From an uncultured Bacteroidota bacterium (GTDB lineage Bacteria; Bacteroidota; Bacteroidia; Flavobacteriales_F; PHOS-HE28): DNA of 38,431 nucleotides. The notes under the pieces are model-generated. The model was not told the DNA's origin and made no database searches. It saw only the letters and a list, made by a program, of their open reading frames with translations. Positions 1 through 9,294 of this stretch are shown here, in pieces. Where the stretch lies: contig CADECG010000004.1 in NCBI GenBank assembly GCA_902825795.1, positions 1 to 38,431 of the forward strand. The letters are read 5' to 3'. Position 1 is the first letter of the stretch. Every line of letters begins with the position of its first letter. The position numbers and the translations under genes were made by a program.

Positions 1-1
1 G

Positions 2-1498
2 CTTACGCTTTTGCTTTTCGGCGCTTGGGCGATCAACCCCTACACTGATCTGGTGCCTCGACCATGGAAGTGGGGCTTCCTTTTCGCCACCGGTTTCCAT
101 CTGGTGTTCTTCGCCATGGCCGTGGGGTACAACCTGCGCTACAACCTGAAGTTCCGGCCGTTGGAGTTCGCGTTGTTGATCGGCAATACTGCGACGTACT
201 ACGCGGTGGGCATGCACTTCCTTACCGATGCGCCGAGTTACCCGATGCAGAAGTGGACCGGACTCTTCACTGCTGCACTTGGCTTGTTCCACATTGTGTT
301 CGCCTTCGTTTTCTATCGCAGGAAGCAGGTGCCGCGGAACTTGGTGCTGCTTCTCATTGGCCTGGCGCTGACGTTCTGCACCCTTGCGGTGCCAGTGCAA
401 CTGGAAGGCTACACCATCACGATCTTCTGGGCGGCAGAGGCAGTGCTGTTGTTGTGGTTCTCACAACGCGCCGCACTGCCCATGGTGGCCCGTGGCAGCG
501 TGCTCGTAGCAGTCTTGGCCGTGATCAGCTTGCTCATGGACCTCGATGCCTTCTACAGCATTCTGCGACCGGAGCTGCAGCCGATCATCAACCCCGGATG
601 GATCACGGGCATGGTGGTGGTGGTGTGCATGGTCGGCTTGCATTTGCTCTTCCGGCGAGAGAAGGAACAACGCGATGTGCTGCCCGCGATCAGTATCCGG
701 GCATGTGGGGCCGGGGCACTGGTGCTGGCTGTCGCCCTGGGTTATCTCGTTAACCTGTTGGAACTACGCAACCAAAGCGCACGCCTCCTTAGCGTCGATG
801 GTGTGCGCATGGTCACCATGGCGTTCACGCTGGCCTATTTGTTGGGCCTTGACCTCCTAACGCGGCGCGCCGGCAAGCAGGTGCGTGTCGTTGTCTTCGG
901 ACTTAGCATCCTTGCGCTGATCGGCTATGTGACGACCTTCTACGAAGCAAGCAACAACAGCCTGAACGAAATGCTTGCCGCTACCGCACGTGGCTTTGGT
1001 ATTCACTACATCGGACTGGTCTTGGGTGTAGCGCTGGTGGTGCGCGTCGCACAGCAGGCCAGACTTGTCCTGCCACGAGCATCGGGTTTGTGGAGCGCCT
1101 ACCTCTGGCTCATGTGCCTCTTCCTGGTGGTAATGGCCAGCCAAGAACTCGATCACGCGATGTTGTGGGCCAACTACTCCGCTGAAGAGGCGCCTTACCT
1201 CACGCTGAACAACGCTCGCCGTGCTGGCTACCCGATCCTCTGGGGTATCGGCTCCTTCCTATTCATGTGGTACGGTATGCGCACCAAACTGAAAACCGTG
1301 CGGGTGATCGCGTTGGTGCTCTTCGGCATCACGCTGTTGAAGTTGTTCCTCGTGGATCTGCGCGGCATCAGCGAAGGCGGCAAGGTGGCGGCGTTCATCT
1401 GCTTGGGCATCCTGTTGCTTGTGGTCAGTTTCATGTACAACAAACTGAAGGGTTTGTTCGTGGATGAGGACAAGAACAGTGAAGCGGTGAAGCCATGA
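2..1498 (+). CDS. DUF2339 family polytopic membrane protein, 5'-truncated
   Basis: The reading frame is already open at the left edge, so the N-terminus lies outside the window; about 498 codons are visible. The protein is almost entirely hydrophobic helices (well over ten membrane segments). The central stretch with IFWAAEAVLLLWFSQR and the C-terminal stretch with GYPILWGIGSFLFMWYG, then VDLRGISEGGKVAAF, match the recurrent pattern of the DUF2339 predicted membrane protein family. Complete members are usually 800-1000 residues, so roughly half is missing. No function is established for the family; an envelope role is likely. Its stop overlaps the start of the next gene as ATGA, which implies translational coupling. 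Family membership is judged from remembered pattern, not from a search. Confidence 0.82.
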   Translation, partial: LTLLLFGAWAINPYTDLVPRPWKWGFLFATGFHLVFFAMAVGYNLRYNLKFRPLEFALLIGNTATYYAVGMHFLTDAPSYPMQKWTGLFTAALGLFHIVFAFVFYRRKQVPRNLVLLLIGLALTFCTLAVPVQLEGYTITIFWAAEAVLLLWFSQRAALPMVARGSVLVAVLAVISLLMDLDAFYSILRPELQPIINPGWITGMVVVVCMVGLHLLFRREKEQRDVLPAISIRACGAGALVLAVALGYLVNLLELRNQSARLLSVDGVRMVTMAFTLAYLLGLDLLTRRAGKQVRVVVFGLSILALIGYVTTFYEASNNSLNEMLAATARGFGIHYIGLVLGVALVVRVAQQARLVLPRASGLWSAYLWLMCLFLVVMASQELDHAMLWANYSAEEAPYLTLNNARRAGYPILWGIGSFLFMWYGMRTKLKTVRVIALVLFGITLLKLFLVDLRGISEGGKVAAFICLGILLLVVSFMYNKLKGLFVDEDKNSEAVKP

Positions 1499-2754
1499 AG
1501 CAGTGGAGCAGATGGCGGAACATGTTAACGGCTGTGTTGGCGCTGAGCCTTTCGCATTCGCTTGCACAGCAGTGGAAGGCGGAGTTGCCGGCGGTGGAGA
1601 AGGCGGGCATTTACCAGATCTTGTTGTCGCCGGAGATGGTGGGGCGATCGAAAGAGGGGCTGGGGGATCTGAGGCTGGTTGATGATCTGGGCATTCCTGT
1701 TCCGCATGTTTTGGAGATCGCAACGCGGACCGAAACGCGGGAGCTTGTGCCGTTGACGATCATCCGCAATGAGATTTTACCACGGTCGACAGTCGTGGAG
1801 ATCGACAACAAAGGAGGAGGCCATTTGAAGACGATCCACTTGGTGGTGCGGAACGCCAAGGTTATCAAGCGAGTTAGATTGACCGGCAGTGATGATGCGG
1901 CGAACTGGTTCATGCTCGGCGACGAACAGGTAATTCTTTCGGGCGGTGGTGTCGGTGATGCTCCGAACGAGATCCTGCCCATTGCTGTGCCGAGCAGTGA
2001 CCAACGCTACTTCAGGATAGTGATCGATGATTCATTGACCGCTCCGGTGCAGGTGCTCTCGGCCAAGAAGGAGCAGGTCGATCGCGGACGGGAGCAGTTT
2101 GTATCCCATGTACCTCTTGATTGGGAACAGGACGATGGCAGCAGCGAAACACGCCTTCACGTGTACTCCCGTTTCCCTTTCATCGTTGACCGATTGGAAT
2201 TGCCCTGTGGCGGCGACAGTGCGGATATCGATCGCCACTTTCGCCGACCATGCAGATTGGTGCAACGGCAGAACCGGTCCTCCGGTTCGGGGTCGAGGAA
2301 GCGAGTCTGGAACGAGGAGGTGAGCTTGGCCACGTTCACCCTGTCATCGGACAGGGACGAGTTGATAGACCTTGGTGGCATTCGAGTGGATACGTTCGAT
2401 ATTGTTGTCGAGAATGGTGATGACCGCCCGCTGCATTTCATGCACGTTGGGTTGTTTCAGTTGGAGCGTTCTCTAACCGCGGAACTCCAACCCGGCAAGC
2501 GGTACACCCTTACCACCGGCGATCCGAAAAAGTCCGCCCCGCAATACGACATCGTCCACTTCAAAGACAAGCTGCCTGAACCGATCGCCACCATCGCGCA
2601 TGGCCCCCTCATCGCGTTGGCGGCAACGCCGGAAATGGGCCCATCCATTGCGCCATCGCGCTGGTGGATCTGGGCCGGACTTGTCGCGGTGCTCGGCATC
2701 GTGGCCATCATGGCCGTGCGCATGTTGCGCGAACCTCAACAACCAAACGGATAG
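1495..2754 (+). CDS. DUF3999 family exported protein with C-terminal membrane anchor
   Basis: 419 residues. An N-terminal signal peptide (about residues 1-25, ending SHSLAQ) is followed by a beta-rich extracytoplasmic region and one C-terminal transmembrane helix (about 390-412, WWIWAGLVAVLGIVAIMA) with a short basic tail. The opening of the mature protein, with the phrase GLGDLRLVDDLGIPVPHVLE, resembles DUF3999, a family of unknown function often encoded next to DUF2339 proteins. The ATG at 1495 overlaps the DUF2339 stop by four bases. The pair probably forms an envelope complex, with this protein supplying the periplasmic part; that is inference from gene pairing. The T9SS protein gene starts only three bases after its stop. 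Confidence 0.8.
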   Translation: MKQWSRWRNMLTAVLALSLSHSLAQQWKAELPAVEKAGIYQILLSPEMVGRSKEGLGDLRLVDDLGIPVPHVLEIATRTETRELVPLTIIRNEILPRSTVVEIDNKGGGHLKTIHLVVRNAKVIKRVRLTGSDDAANWFMLGDEQVILSGGGVGDAPNEILPIAVPSSDQRYFRIVIDDSLTAPVQVLSAKKEQVDRGREQFVSHVPLDWEQDDGSSETRLHVYSRFPFIVDRLELPCGGDSADIDRHFRRPCRLVQRQNRSSGSGSRKRVWNEEVSLATFTLSSDRDELIDLGGIRVDTFDIVVENGDDRPLHFMHVGLFQLERSLTAELQPGKRYTLTTGDPKKSAPQYDIVHFKDKLPEPIATIAHGPLIALAATPEMGPSIAPSRWWIWAGLVAVLGIVAIMAVRMLREPQQPNG

Positions 2755-2757
2755 CAC

Positions 2758-4611
2758 ATGAACATCAAGACACTGTTCGCGTCGATCATTGGGCGCGCGT
2801 CACAGCAGCGGGCGACGCATGCGTCGCCCCTAAGGGTGCGTTCGTTCGGGATCATGATCGCGACCGCGCTTTGGGCGACGCAGGCGTCGCCCCTTCTCGC
2901 ACAATGCCCCGGTTGTCAGATCAACTTCGGCTGCACCGTTGCGCCCGCGTACCCAACGCTCTGTCCGCTACAACCGGCCGATGCCACCAGCGGGCAACCG
3001 TACAGCGCCGACATCACCTTCTGGATGCCGGTGAACTTCGATGATCCCGGAACTGGCTTCAATGTGGACTTCCTGCAAATGACGATCACCGGCGTATCCG
3101 GCTTGCCCTTCGGACTGGAGATCGAAACCAACGACCCGCTGGGCATCTATTACCCGCAGCAGAACCAGTTCGGCTGTGCGCGGATTTGTGGCACACCACT
3201 GGGCGCGGGCACGTTCACGGTCACCATCTCCATCATCGCACAGGTGGAGTACAGCGGGTTCATCATCAATGCGCCGCAGCAGTTCCCGATCACGCTGGTG
3301 GTGTTGCCAGGCAGTGGGGGCAATAGTGGTTTCTCCTTCACACCGACCAATGGTTGCGGAAGTGCCGATGTGCAGTTCGCGGCGTTGATCGATGGCGCAC
3401 CCGATCCGACGACGTACGCTTGGGACTTCGGCAACGGCAACACGGGCAGCGACGCAATGCCGCCTGTGCAGACCTACGGAAGTCCGGGTACATACACCGT
3501 GTCGTTGCAGACGACGATCGGCGGTTATGTGTTGGATGTGGTAACGCTGAGCGGGGTGAACGACAACTGGTGCGGAGACGTGGAAGAGCCGGACATCTTC
3601 GGCTGCACGGGATCACCGGATCTGTACTTCGTGCTCACCGATGGCGGCGGCGGAACATACACCAGCGGTAGCGGCAGTGACAACGGCAGCGAAACTTGGA
3701 CCGGTCTCGGCCTGGTGCTCAACAACCCGCCGTACTCCATTGCCTTCTACGACGAAGATCCGATCAGCCAGGACGACATCCTCGGTACGTTGAACATTCC
3801 GATCGGCACGGTGGGCAATTTGCCATTCAATATTGCGGGTGGAACATTCGGCAGCATCGATATCAGCCTGCAGACGCAACAGCTGTTCAACGATACGGAC
3901 ACCGTGGTCGTTTATCCTGTTCCGGAGATCGTACTCGGTTTCGACACCGCTGCTGCCGAGATCTGCGCAGGCGACACAACGCTCGTCAGCTACACGTGGT
4001 ACAACAACGGCGATACGGTACCCATGGCGAACGGCCCTTGCGTGAACGCCAATGCCCCCGGACTTTGGTGGGGCACGGGAACGAACGGTTTTGGTTGCTT
4101 CGGCTCCAGCGATACGGTGGTGGTGTGCCCATCGCTCGCGATCGACTACGATGCGGGCGTACTGTTCGTTGATGATGTGTTCGATGGTTACGAATGGACG
4201 TTCGATGGTGTGCCCATCAACAACAACGACCAGCCATTTGCATTCTCACAAGGCGATGGACTTTACACGATCAACGGCACAACCACCTACGGGTGCGTCG
4301 TCACCGACACCTTCACGCTGAGCACCTTGGGCATTGCGGCGGTCGACCCGTCAACACCGTCGCTCCTTGTGTACCCGGTTCCCAACGACGGCAACTTCGC
4401 CGTGCAGGCGAACGGCCTGACTTCGTCCGAAGTGTTGTTGCGCGTTCTGGATACCAGCGGGAAGGATGTTCTCGCTGAGCGATGCACAGTCTTTGGAGGG
4501 ACCATCGGCGTGCGCGTTGCGTTGCGCGGAGCCCCCGCCGGTCGGTATCTGGTGGTGGTCGAGGATGGAACCGCGCGCCACTTGACGCGTGCCATCGTTG
4601 TAACGAAATGA
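2758..4611 (+). CDS. Secreted PKD / C2-like protein with T9SS type A sorting domain
   Basis: 617 residues from the ATG at 2758, three bases after the preceding stop. The leader is unusually long: a basic stretch, then a hydrophobic run ending SPLLAQ near residue 48; a shorter start at 2854 would remove nearly all of the basic region. Residues about 198-264 form a PKD domain ([13 protein letters not shown], then GTYTVSL). Residues about 280-380 look like a C2 domain (PDLYFVLTD, then [19 protein letters not shown]), which is an inference. The C-terminus (about 536-617) has the T9SS type A layout: [30 protein letters not shown] and a final basic VVTK. It is therefore probably exported through the outer membrane by T9SS and attached to the surface or released. 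The substrate is unknown. Two palindromic repeats lie in the leader codons. Confidence 0.85.
   Translation: MNIKTLFASIIGRASQQRATHASPLRVRSFGIMIATALWATQASPLLAQCPGCQINFGCTVAPAYPTLCPLQPADATSGQPYSADITFWMPVNFDDPGTGFNVDFLQMTITGVSGLPFGLEIETNDPLGIYYPQQNQFGCARICGTPLGAGTFTVTISIIAQVEYSGFIINAPQQFPITLVVLPGSGGNSGFSFTPTNGCGSADVQFAALIDGAPDPTTYAWDFGNGNTGSDAMPPVQTYGSPGTYTVSLQTTIGGYVLDVVTLSGVNDNWCGDVEEPDIFGCTGSPDLYFVLTDGGGGTYTSGSGSDNGSETWTGLGLVLNNPPYSIAFYDEDPISQDDILGTLNIPIGTVGNLPFNIAGGTFGSIDISLQTQQLFNDTDTVVVYPVPEIVLGFDTAAAEICAGDTTLVSYTWYNNGDTVPMANGPCVNANAPGLWWGTGTNGFGCFGSSDTVVVCPSLAIDYDAGVLFVDDVFDGYEWTFDGVPINNNDQPFAFSQGDGLYTINGTTTYGCVVTDTFTLSTLGIAAVDPSTPSLLVYPVPNDGNFAVQANGLTSSEVLLRVLDTSGKDVLAERCTVFGGTIGVRVALRGAPAGRYLVVVEDGTARHLTRAIVVTK
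2810..2829. repeat. Perfect 20-base palindrome (REP-like), copy 1
   Basis: The bases gggcgacgcatgcgtcgccc equal their own reverse complement. They lie inside the leader codons of the T9SS protein gene and encode the core ATHASP. A near-identical copy starts 63 bases (21 codons) downstream in the same frame. GC-rich palindromes of this type occur as dispersed elements in many environmental bacterial genomes, but spread in this genome cannot be judged from one window. Confidence 0.75.
2873..2892. repeat. Near-perfect copy 2 of the 20-base palindrome
   Basis: gggcgacgcaggcgtcgccc differs from copy 1 at a single base (t to g at the eleventh position), which breaks only the centre of the dyad. 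It encodes ATQASP in the same frame as the ATHASP of copy 1 and sits at the end of the signal peptide, just before the likely cleavage region. Confidence 0.7.
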
Positions 4612-4645
4612 GCGCCGCTACATTCGCCGCACGCAAGCATTCCCA

Positions 4646-5344
4646 ATGAACAAAGTAGTCTCCGGTCCGGACGTTGCCCTCGAAGGCCTCACCGATGGCA
4701 TGACCTTGATGGTCGGTGGTTTCGGCCTGTGCGGTATCCCCGAGAACACGATCGCGGCCTTGGTGCGCAAAGGCGTGAAGAACCTTACATGCATCAGCAA
4801 CAACGCCGGGGTGGATGACTTCGGTTTGGGCCTGCTGTTACAGAGCAAGCAGATCAAGAAGATGATCAGCAGTTACGTGGGCGAGAACGCCGAGTTCGAG
4901 CGCCAGATGCTCAGCGGTGAATTGGAGGTGGACCTGATCCCGCAAGGGTCGTTGGCCGAACGTTGCCGTGCCGGTGGCGCGGGCATCCCGGCATTCTTTA
5001 CACCAGCTGGTTACGGAACGGAAGTCGCGGAGGGAAAGGAAGTGCGCGAGTTCAACGGCAAGCCGCACATCCTGGAAAGCTGGCTGCGTGCCGACTTCGC
5101 TATCGTGAAAGCATGGAAGGGTGATACGAGCGGGAACTTGGTGTACAAGCGTACGGCCCGCAACTTCAACCCGATGATGGCCATGGCGGGTAAGATCACC
5201 ATTGCCGAAGTGGAGCACTTGGTGAAGCCGGGCGAGATCGATCCCGATGCCGTGCATACCCCGGGGATCTTCGTTCAACGCATTTTCCAAGGCAGCAACT
5301 ACGAGAAGCGTATTGAGCAGCGGACGGTGAGGAAGAGGATGTGA
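4646..5344 (+). CDS. scoA: 3-oxoacid CoA-transferase subunit A (SCOT alpha)
   Basis: 232 residues, the normal length for the alpha subunit. With subunit B it transfers CoA from succinyl-CoA to acetoacetate, linking ketone-body or polyhydroxybutyrate breakdown and amino acid catabolism to the TCA cycle. The class I CoA-transferase signature is plain near the N-terminus ([19 protein letters not shown]), followed by the conserved [11 protein letters not shown] and [16 protein letters not shown] stretches and [13 protein letters not shown]. The ATG at 4646 lies 34 bases after the T9SS protein. Unusually, the beta subunit is not next: a membrane glycosyltransferase gene intervenes, and its earliest possible start (GTG at 5341) overlaps this stop by four bases. 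Confidence 0.95.
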   Translation: MNKVVSGPDVALEGLTDGMTLMVGGFGLCGIPENTIAALVRKGVKNLTCISNNAGVDDFGLGLLLQSKQIKKMISSYVGENAEFERQMLSGELEVDLIPQGSLAERCRAGGAGIPAFFTPAGYGTEVAEGKEVREFNGKPHILESWLRADFAIVKAWKGDTSGNLVYKRTARNFNPMMAMAGKITIAEVEHLVKPGEIDPDAVHTPGIFVQRIFQGSNYEKRIEQRTVRKRM

Positions 5345-5367
5345 TCCGTGACGATCGCCAACGGCGC

Positions 5368-7128
5368 ATGAGCGGCAACGACCGAAAGCTGTACTTCCTA
5401 TTGGCCTTGGTCGTGTTCGGCTACGTTCTCGCACGTGCGGTGCTCGTCCCTTTCGTTCACGATGAGGCGGCAACGTTCAGCATGTACGTGCAGTTCGGGG
5501 AATTCCTGCCCTGGCGGTCCCACTGGGATGCGGGTAACCACTTCCTGAACACGGCCCTTGGGATAGTTGGGTACAAGCTTTTTGGCATGGAGCAGCTGGC
5601 TATCCGCGCTGGGAATGTGTTGGCGTTCGTGCTGTATGCTTGGATGGCCTGGCACCTTGGCGGACAGGTGCGCGAGCGGCTGGTGCGTTGGTGCTTGTGG
5701 TTGGCATTGTTGCTCTGCCCGTTCCTGCTGGAGTTTTTCTCGCTGTTCCGTGGCTATGGTCTGGAAATGGCCTTCTTCGTTTGGGCGCTGCATGCGTTTC
5801 TGTCGTTCGCGCGCGACGGTCGTGTTGGGCAATTCGTGCAAGTCCTCCTTGCATTGTGCTTGGCCAACGCGAGCATCCTTGCATTGCTCCCGTTCTGGGC
5901 GATCGTGCTCGGACTGTTGGCGATCATGATCGGATCTGGTCAGCATACCCGGATCATACGTGCCCGACTTTCCTTGGCGTGGGTCGTGTTCGGTGCGCTG
6001 CCGCTGCTGCTCGCTGCGCGCATCGCCGTGGAGATGCAGGAGATCGGCCTATTGTACCACGGGAACACACTGGGCTTTGTTGCGGTTACCGTTTCCACCT
6101 TAAGCTGGTTCGCCTTGGGAAGTCAGCATCCCCTGTTGATCGGCGCGCTGATCATCGGGTTCAGTTCAATGACCGTGGTCACGGCCGGGATCATCCGCCG
6201 CGAGCGATCGTTCCGCCATCCGTTGGTGATCATCATCGGCCTGCTTTGGGCTGAAGTGCTGGCGCGTGTTTTCATGGCCACCGTGCTGCATGTGAACTAC
6301 CCGGAGGATCGCGCCGCGCTCCATCTGGTTCCCCTGTTCGTGTTCGCACTTGCGCTGTGTGTTGATGAACTCGGTATTCGGAATGTGCTGTGGCGTTATG
6401 CAGCGTTGCTATTGCTTTTCCTACCCGTTCGCTCACTTGCATTGTTTAATCTGGACCACACGGTTCTCTGGGCAGACCAATCGCCACCAACCCGCTTCAT
6501 TGATCGGTTGATCGCCATGCAAGCCGCTCAGGAAAGGCCATTGGCCATTGGTGCTTATCACCTGATGAACCGTAGCCTGCCATTCGCCGTGCGCGTGCGA
6601 GGTGAACAATTGCCGCTGCCGATCACGGATGGTTTTCCCATGGGCGCGCACGATGTGCGCATTGCCCGTCAGGACCATTTGCAACAAGCGCTCAACGGAT
6701 TCCATGAAGTGGATCATGACAAGGGGACCGGGTTACATCTCTTGGAAAGGAACGAGGCACTGCAGCTGACCCCTTTAACGACGAATGCCTTTGAGCGGAA
6801 AACCACCAGTGACGAGTTCATCGAGATCTTCAAGTTGGACAGCGCGCTGGGTGATCGGGAGTTCTTGGTGGAAGTCACAGGTGATCTGGTCACGACCGAT
6901 GCCGCAGCCGTGAAGCTGGTGGTGGAACTCCGCGATGCCTCGGACAAGTCGATCCATTACGATGCCGCCATGGTCACGGTTTTCGCTCCGTTGTCCGTGC
7001 AGCTGAGGGAGGTACGTCACATTCCAGCTTTGCCGGAAGCGCGCAGTGCCGTGGTCTATTTCTGGAATGTGCGTCGGACGGCACTGACCTTGACCAATGG
7101 CGCAGTAAGACTCAATCAGGTTGAGTAG
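5368..7128 (+). CDS. GT-C-type membrane glycosyltransferase-like protein, family A paralogue 1
   Basis: 586 residues from the ATG at 5368; a GTG at 5341 overlapping the scoA stop (GTGA) would add nine residues. The N-terminal two thirds is polytopic. After the first helix comes an acidic motif, VHDEAATFS, as in GT39/ArnT-like GT-C enzymes, where an Asp-Glu pair in the first periplasmic loop is catalytic. Then come NHFLNT, an LRxGN-like AIRAGNVLAF, and FFSLFRGYG, all shared with the proteins at 10643 and 20742(-). EDRAALHLVPL recurs in them as well. The last 120 or so residues are soluble and beta-rich (YFWNVRRTALTLTN near the end). The likely reaction is periplasmic transfer of a sugar from a polyprenyl phosphate to an unknown acceptor. 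It splits scoA from scoB. Confidence 0.75.
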   Translation: MSGNDRKLYFLLALVVFGYVLARAVLVPFVHDEAATFSMYVQFGEFLPWRSHWDAGNHFLNTALGIVGYKLFGMEQLAIRAGNVLAFVLYAWMAWHLGGQVRERLVRWCLWLALLLCPFLLEFFSLFRGYGLEMAFFVWALHAFLSFARDGRVGQFVQVLLALCLANASILALLPFWAIVLGLLAIMIGSGQHTRIIRARLSLAWVVFGALPLLLAARIAVEMQEIGLLYHGNTLGFVAVTVSTLSWFALGSQHPLLIGALIIGFSSMTVVTAGIIRRERSFRHPLVIIIGLLWAEVLARVFMATVLHVNYPEDRAALHLVPLFVFALALCVDELGIRNVLWRYAALLLLFLPVRSLALFNLDHTVLWADQSPPTRFIDRLIAMQAAQERPLAIGAYHLMNRSLPFAVRVRGEQLPLPITDGFPMGAHDVRIARQDHLQQALNGFHEVDHDKGTGLHLLERNEALQLTPLTTNAFERKTTSDEFIEIFKLDSALGDREFLVEVTGDLVTTDAAAVKLVVELRDASDKSIHYDAAMVTVFAPLSVQLREVRHIPALPEARSAVVYFWNVRRTALTLTNGAVRLNQVE

Positions 7129-7156
7129 CGTCGTCACTTAAGTCGGCCGCGTGCTC

Positions 7157-7183
7157 CATCTCCACATCTTCGCATCTCCACAT
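7157..7183. repeat. 11-base direct repeat in the scoB leader
   Basis: The sequence catctccacat occurs at 7157-7167 and again at 7173-7183, a 16-base period, in a pyrimidine-rich tract ending a few bases before the scoB start. No promoter motif or terminator was recognised in the 63-base gap. Confidence 0.5.
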
Positions 7184-7191
7184 CACCCAAC

Positions 7192-7848
7192 ATGCCCCTC
7201 GACAAGAACCAGATGGCCAAGCGCATTGCGCGCGAACTACAGCACGGGTACTACGTGAACCTCGGCATCGGCATCCCTACTCTGGTGGCCAACTATGTGC
7301 CCGAAGGCATCGACGTGGTGTTTCAAAGCGAGAACGGTATCCTGGGTATGGGACCCTTTCCGTACGAAGGCGAGGAGGACGCCGACCTGATCAACGCAGG
7401 CAAGCAGACGGTGACCTTGCTCGATGGTGCCAGCATCTTCGATAGTGCGACCAGTTTCGCCATGATCCGTGGACAGCATGTGCAGCTCACGGTGCTGGGA
7501 GCCATGGAGATCACCGACCAAGGCGATATCGCCAACTGGAAGATCCCCGGCAAGATGGTGAAGGGCATGGGCGGTGCCATGGATCTGGTGGCGAGCGCGG
7601 AGAACATCATTGTCTGCATGCTGCACACCAACAAGGCGGGCGAGAGCAAGTTGTTGAAGGAGTGCACGCTGCCGCTCACGGGTGTGAAGTGTGTGAAGAA
7701 GGTCGTGACGGATCTCGGGGTATTCGACATCACACCCGAAGGCTTCAAACTGTTGGAGCGCGCGCCCGGCGTTTCCGTGGACGAGATCAAGGCGAAGACC
7801 GAGGGCCGATTAGTGGTGGAGGGGGAGGTGCCGGAGATGGTGATCTGA
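7192..7848 (+). CDS. scoB: 3-oxoacid CoA-transferase subunit B (SCOT beta)
   Basis: 218 residues, full length for the family. The beta subunit carries the catalytic glutamate in the class I signature, seen here as VFQSENGILGMGP (the Glu of SENG forms the glutamyl-CoA thioester). Also typical are LGIGIPTLVANYVPEG at the N-terminus, the GxMEITDQGDIANWKIPG region and DLGVFDITPEGFKLLE near the end. The start at 7192 is the ATG after a short pyrimidine-rich leader. It should form a heterodimer or heterotetramer with the product of scoA, about 1.85 kb upstream. The two are normally adjacent, so the intervening glycosyltransferase gene is odd; both subunits look intact. Confidence 0.95.
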   Translation: MPLDKNQMAKRIARELQHGYYVNLGIGIPTLVANYVPEGIDVVFQSENGILGMGPFPYEGEEDADLINAGKQTVTLLDGASIFDSATSFAMIRGQHVQLTVLGAMEITDQGDIANWKIPGKMVKGMGGAMDLVASAENIIVCMLHTNKAGESKLLKECTLPLTGVKCVKKVVTDLGVFDITPEGFKLLERAPGVSVDEIKAKTEGRLVVEGEVPEMVI

Positions 7849-7863
7849 GATCCCACCATCCAA

Positions 7864-9294
7864 GTGAAGCAGGCGAACGCTCTACTGGGGACTTGGTGGG
7901 GCCGCGCGTTGTACTACCTCCTCACCGGCACCGCGATCTCCGTGATCGCGCTGATCAATGGTTATCCATTGGTCTATTCCGATTCCGGGACGTACATCAT
8001 GAACGCCTTCGCCCTCGAACAGATCGAGGACAGGCCGATCGGCTACGGGTTGATCATCCATGCCATTACGTGGAAGGCCACGTTGTGGACCGTCGTGCTG
8101 TTTCAAGGCGCCGTGACCAGTTGGTTGCTGATGCTGCTGGTACGAAGCACTATTGTGGAGGTGGGTCATTGGCTGAAGTTCCATTTGGTGCTGCTGGCCG
8201 TGCTGATCGTTGGGACAAGTCTCCCATGGTATGCCGCGCAGATCATGGCCGATGTGTTCACTCCATTGGTGATGATCATCGTCTTCCTGTTGTACAACGG
8301 AAGCGTGAAGGGCAATACGCGGAACATTGCCCTATGGTTGTTGCTCTTCTTCTTCCTTGCCGCGCACAATTCCCATTTCCCCATCCTCTTGGGTTTGCAA
8401 GCCATGCTGCTCGCGGCGCATGTGATCGGCCGTCGGGTGTTCGTTGTTTCGCGCGATCGTTTCTGGAGCAAGTGGTGGAGCGTGAACGTGGTGGCGATGG
8501 GTGCAGCGCTGATGATCGTGTTGTTCAATTTCGCTCCATATGGGCAATTCAGATTGTCCAGGGCGTCGAACGCTTTTCTTGCCGGAAGACTCTGTGAGGA
8601 CGACATCATGGCGGACTACCTGAACGCCACATGTGATGAACGACCACATCCGTTGTGTGCTTACAAGGACCGCTTGCCGGCCGATGCCCTGAACGGTTTC
8701 CTCTGGTCCGATACTGGCTTTGTGCGCGGGGAGGGACTTTCATTGGCTCAGGCGGACTCCGTTTTGGCGCCGCTGGTTTCCGACCTGCTCGGCCGCCCGG
8801 AGTATGCTGTGCGCTATGCGCTGTCCATGGTCCGCTCAACAGGGCAGCAAGTCTTGCAATGGGAAACGGGTGCTGGCCTCCATGCTTATGGTGAAGGAAC
8901 ATCACCCCATGCGCATCTGTGGTGGCGCCTGCCGCATGAGAAGGCGGCCTACGAGGGAGCCATGCAGCAGCGTGGTGTATGGGCTGACTTGTCCGGTTGG
9001 AATCGGCTCGTGGGGGCGGTGCTGCTCGTGTCGATTTTGGCGATCGCCGCTGTTGTTGTTCTCCGCTTCCGAAGCTTGACCAGCATGCATTGGGCGCTCA
9101 TGGCGTGGGTAGCGAGCTGGCTTCTTCTCAACGCATTCGTCACATCGTCCCTGTCCATCGTTGACTCCCGCATGCAATCGCGTGTTGTGTGGTTGGTGCC
9201 GATGATTGCGGTGTTTTTGGTAGTAGCGACCCTATCGACCAAGCGTTCCGTTGTTGGCCCAGAGGAAGCAACCTTGGACCCCGCGCATACATGA
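7864..9294 (+). CDS. Polytopic GT-C-like membrane protein
   Basis: 476 residues from the GTG at 7864, the only plausible start after the scoB stop 15 bases upstream. The first loop after helix 1 reads YPLVYSDSGTYI, with an acidic residue where GT-C enzymes place their catalytic Asp, followed by DRPIGYGLIIH, comparable to the RPPLYPLL-like turn of GT39-like proteins. About ten hydrophobic helices follow. A soluble segment near residues 255-285 has CDERPHPLCAYKDRLP, then NGFLWSD, with two cysteines that could form a periplasmic disulfide. No beta C-terminal domain is present. The gene overlaps the next one as ATGA. Function is inferred from fold pattern and context only; it may be a transferase or a non-catalytic partner. 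Confidence 0.65.
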   Translation: MKQANALLGTWWGRALYYLLTGTAISVIALINGYPLVYSDSGTYIMNAFALEQIEDRPIGYGLIIHAITWKATLWTVVLFQGAVTSWLLMLLVRSTIVEVGHWLKFHLVLLAVLIVGTSLPWYAAQIMADVFTPLVMIIVFLLYNGSVKGNTRNIALWLLLFFFLAAHNSHFPILLGLQAMLLAAHVIGRRVFVVSRDRFWSKWWSVNVVAMGAALMIVLFNFAPYGQFRLSRASNAFLAGRLCEDDIMADYLNATCDERPHPLCAYKDRLPADALNGFLWSDTGFVRGEGLSLAQADSVLAPLVSDLLGRPEYAVRYALSMVRSTGQQVLQWETGAGLHAYGEGTSPHAHLWWRLPHEKAAYEGAMQQRGVWADLSGWNRLVGAVLLVSILAIAAVVVLRFRSLTSMHWALMAWVASWLLLNAFVTSSLSIVDSRMQSRVVWLVPMIAVFLVVATLSTKRSVVGPEEATLDPAHT

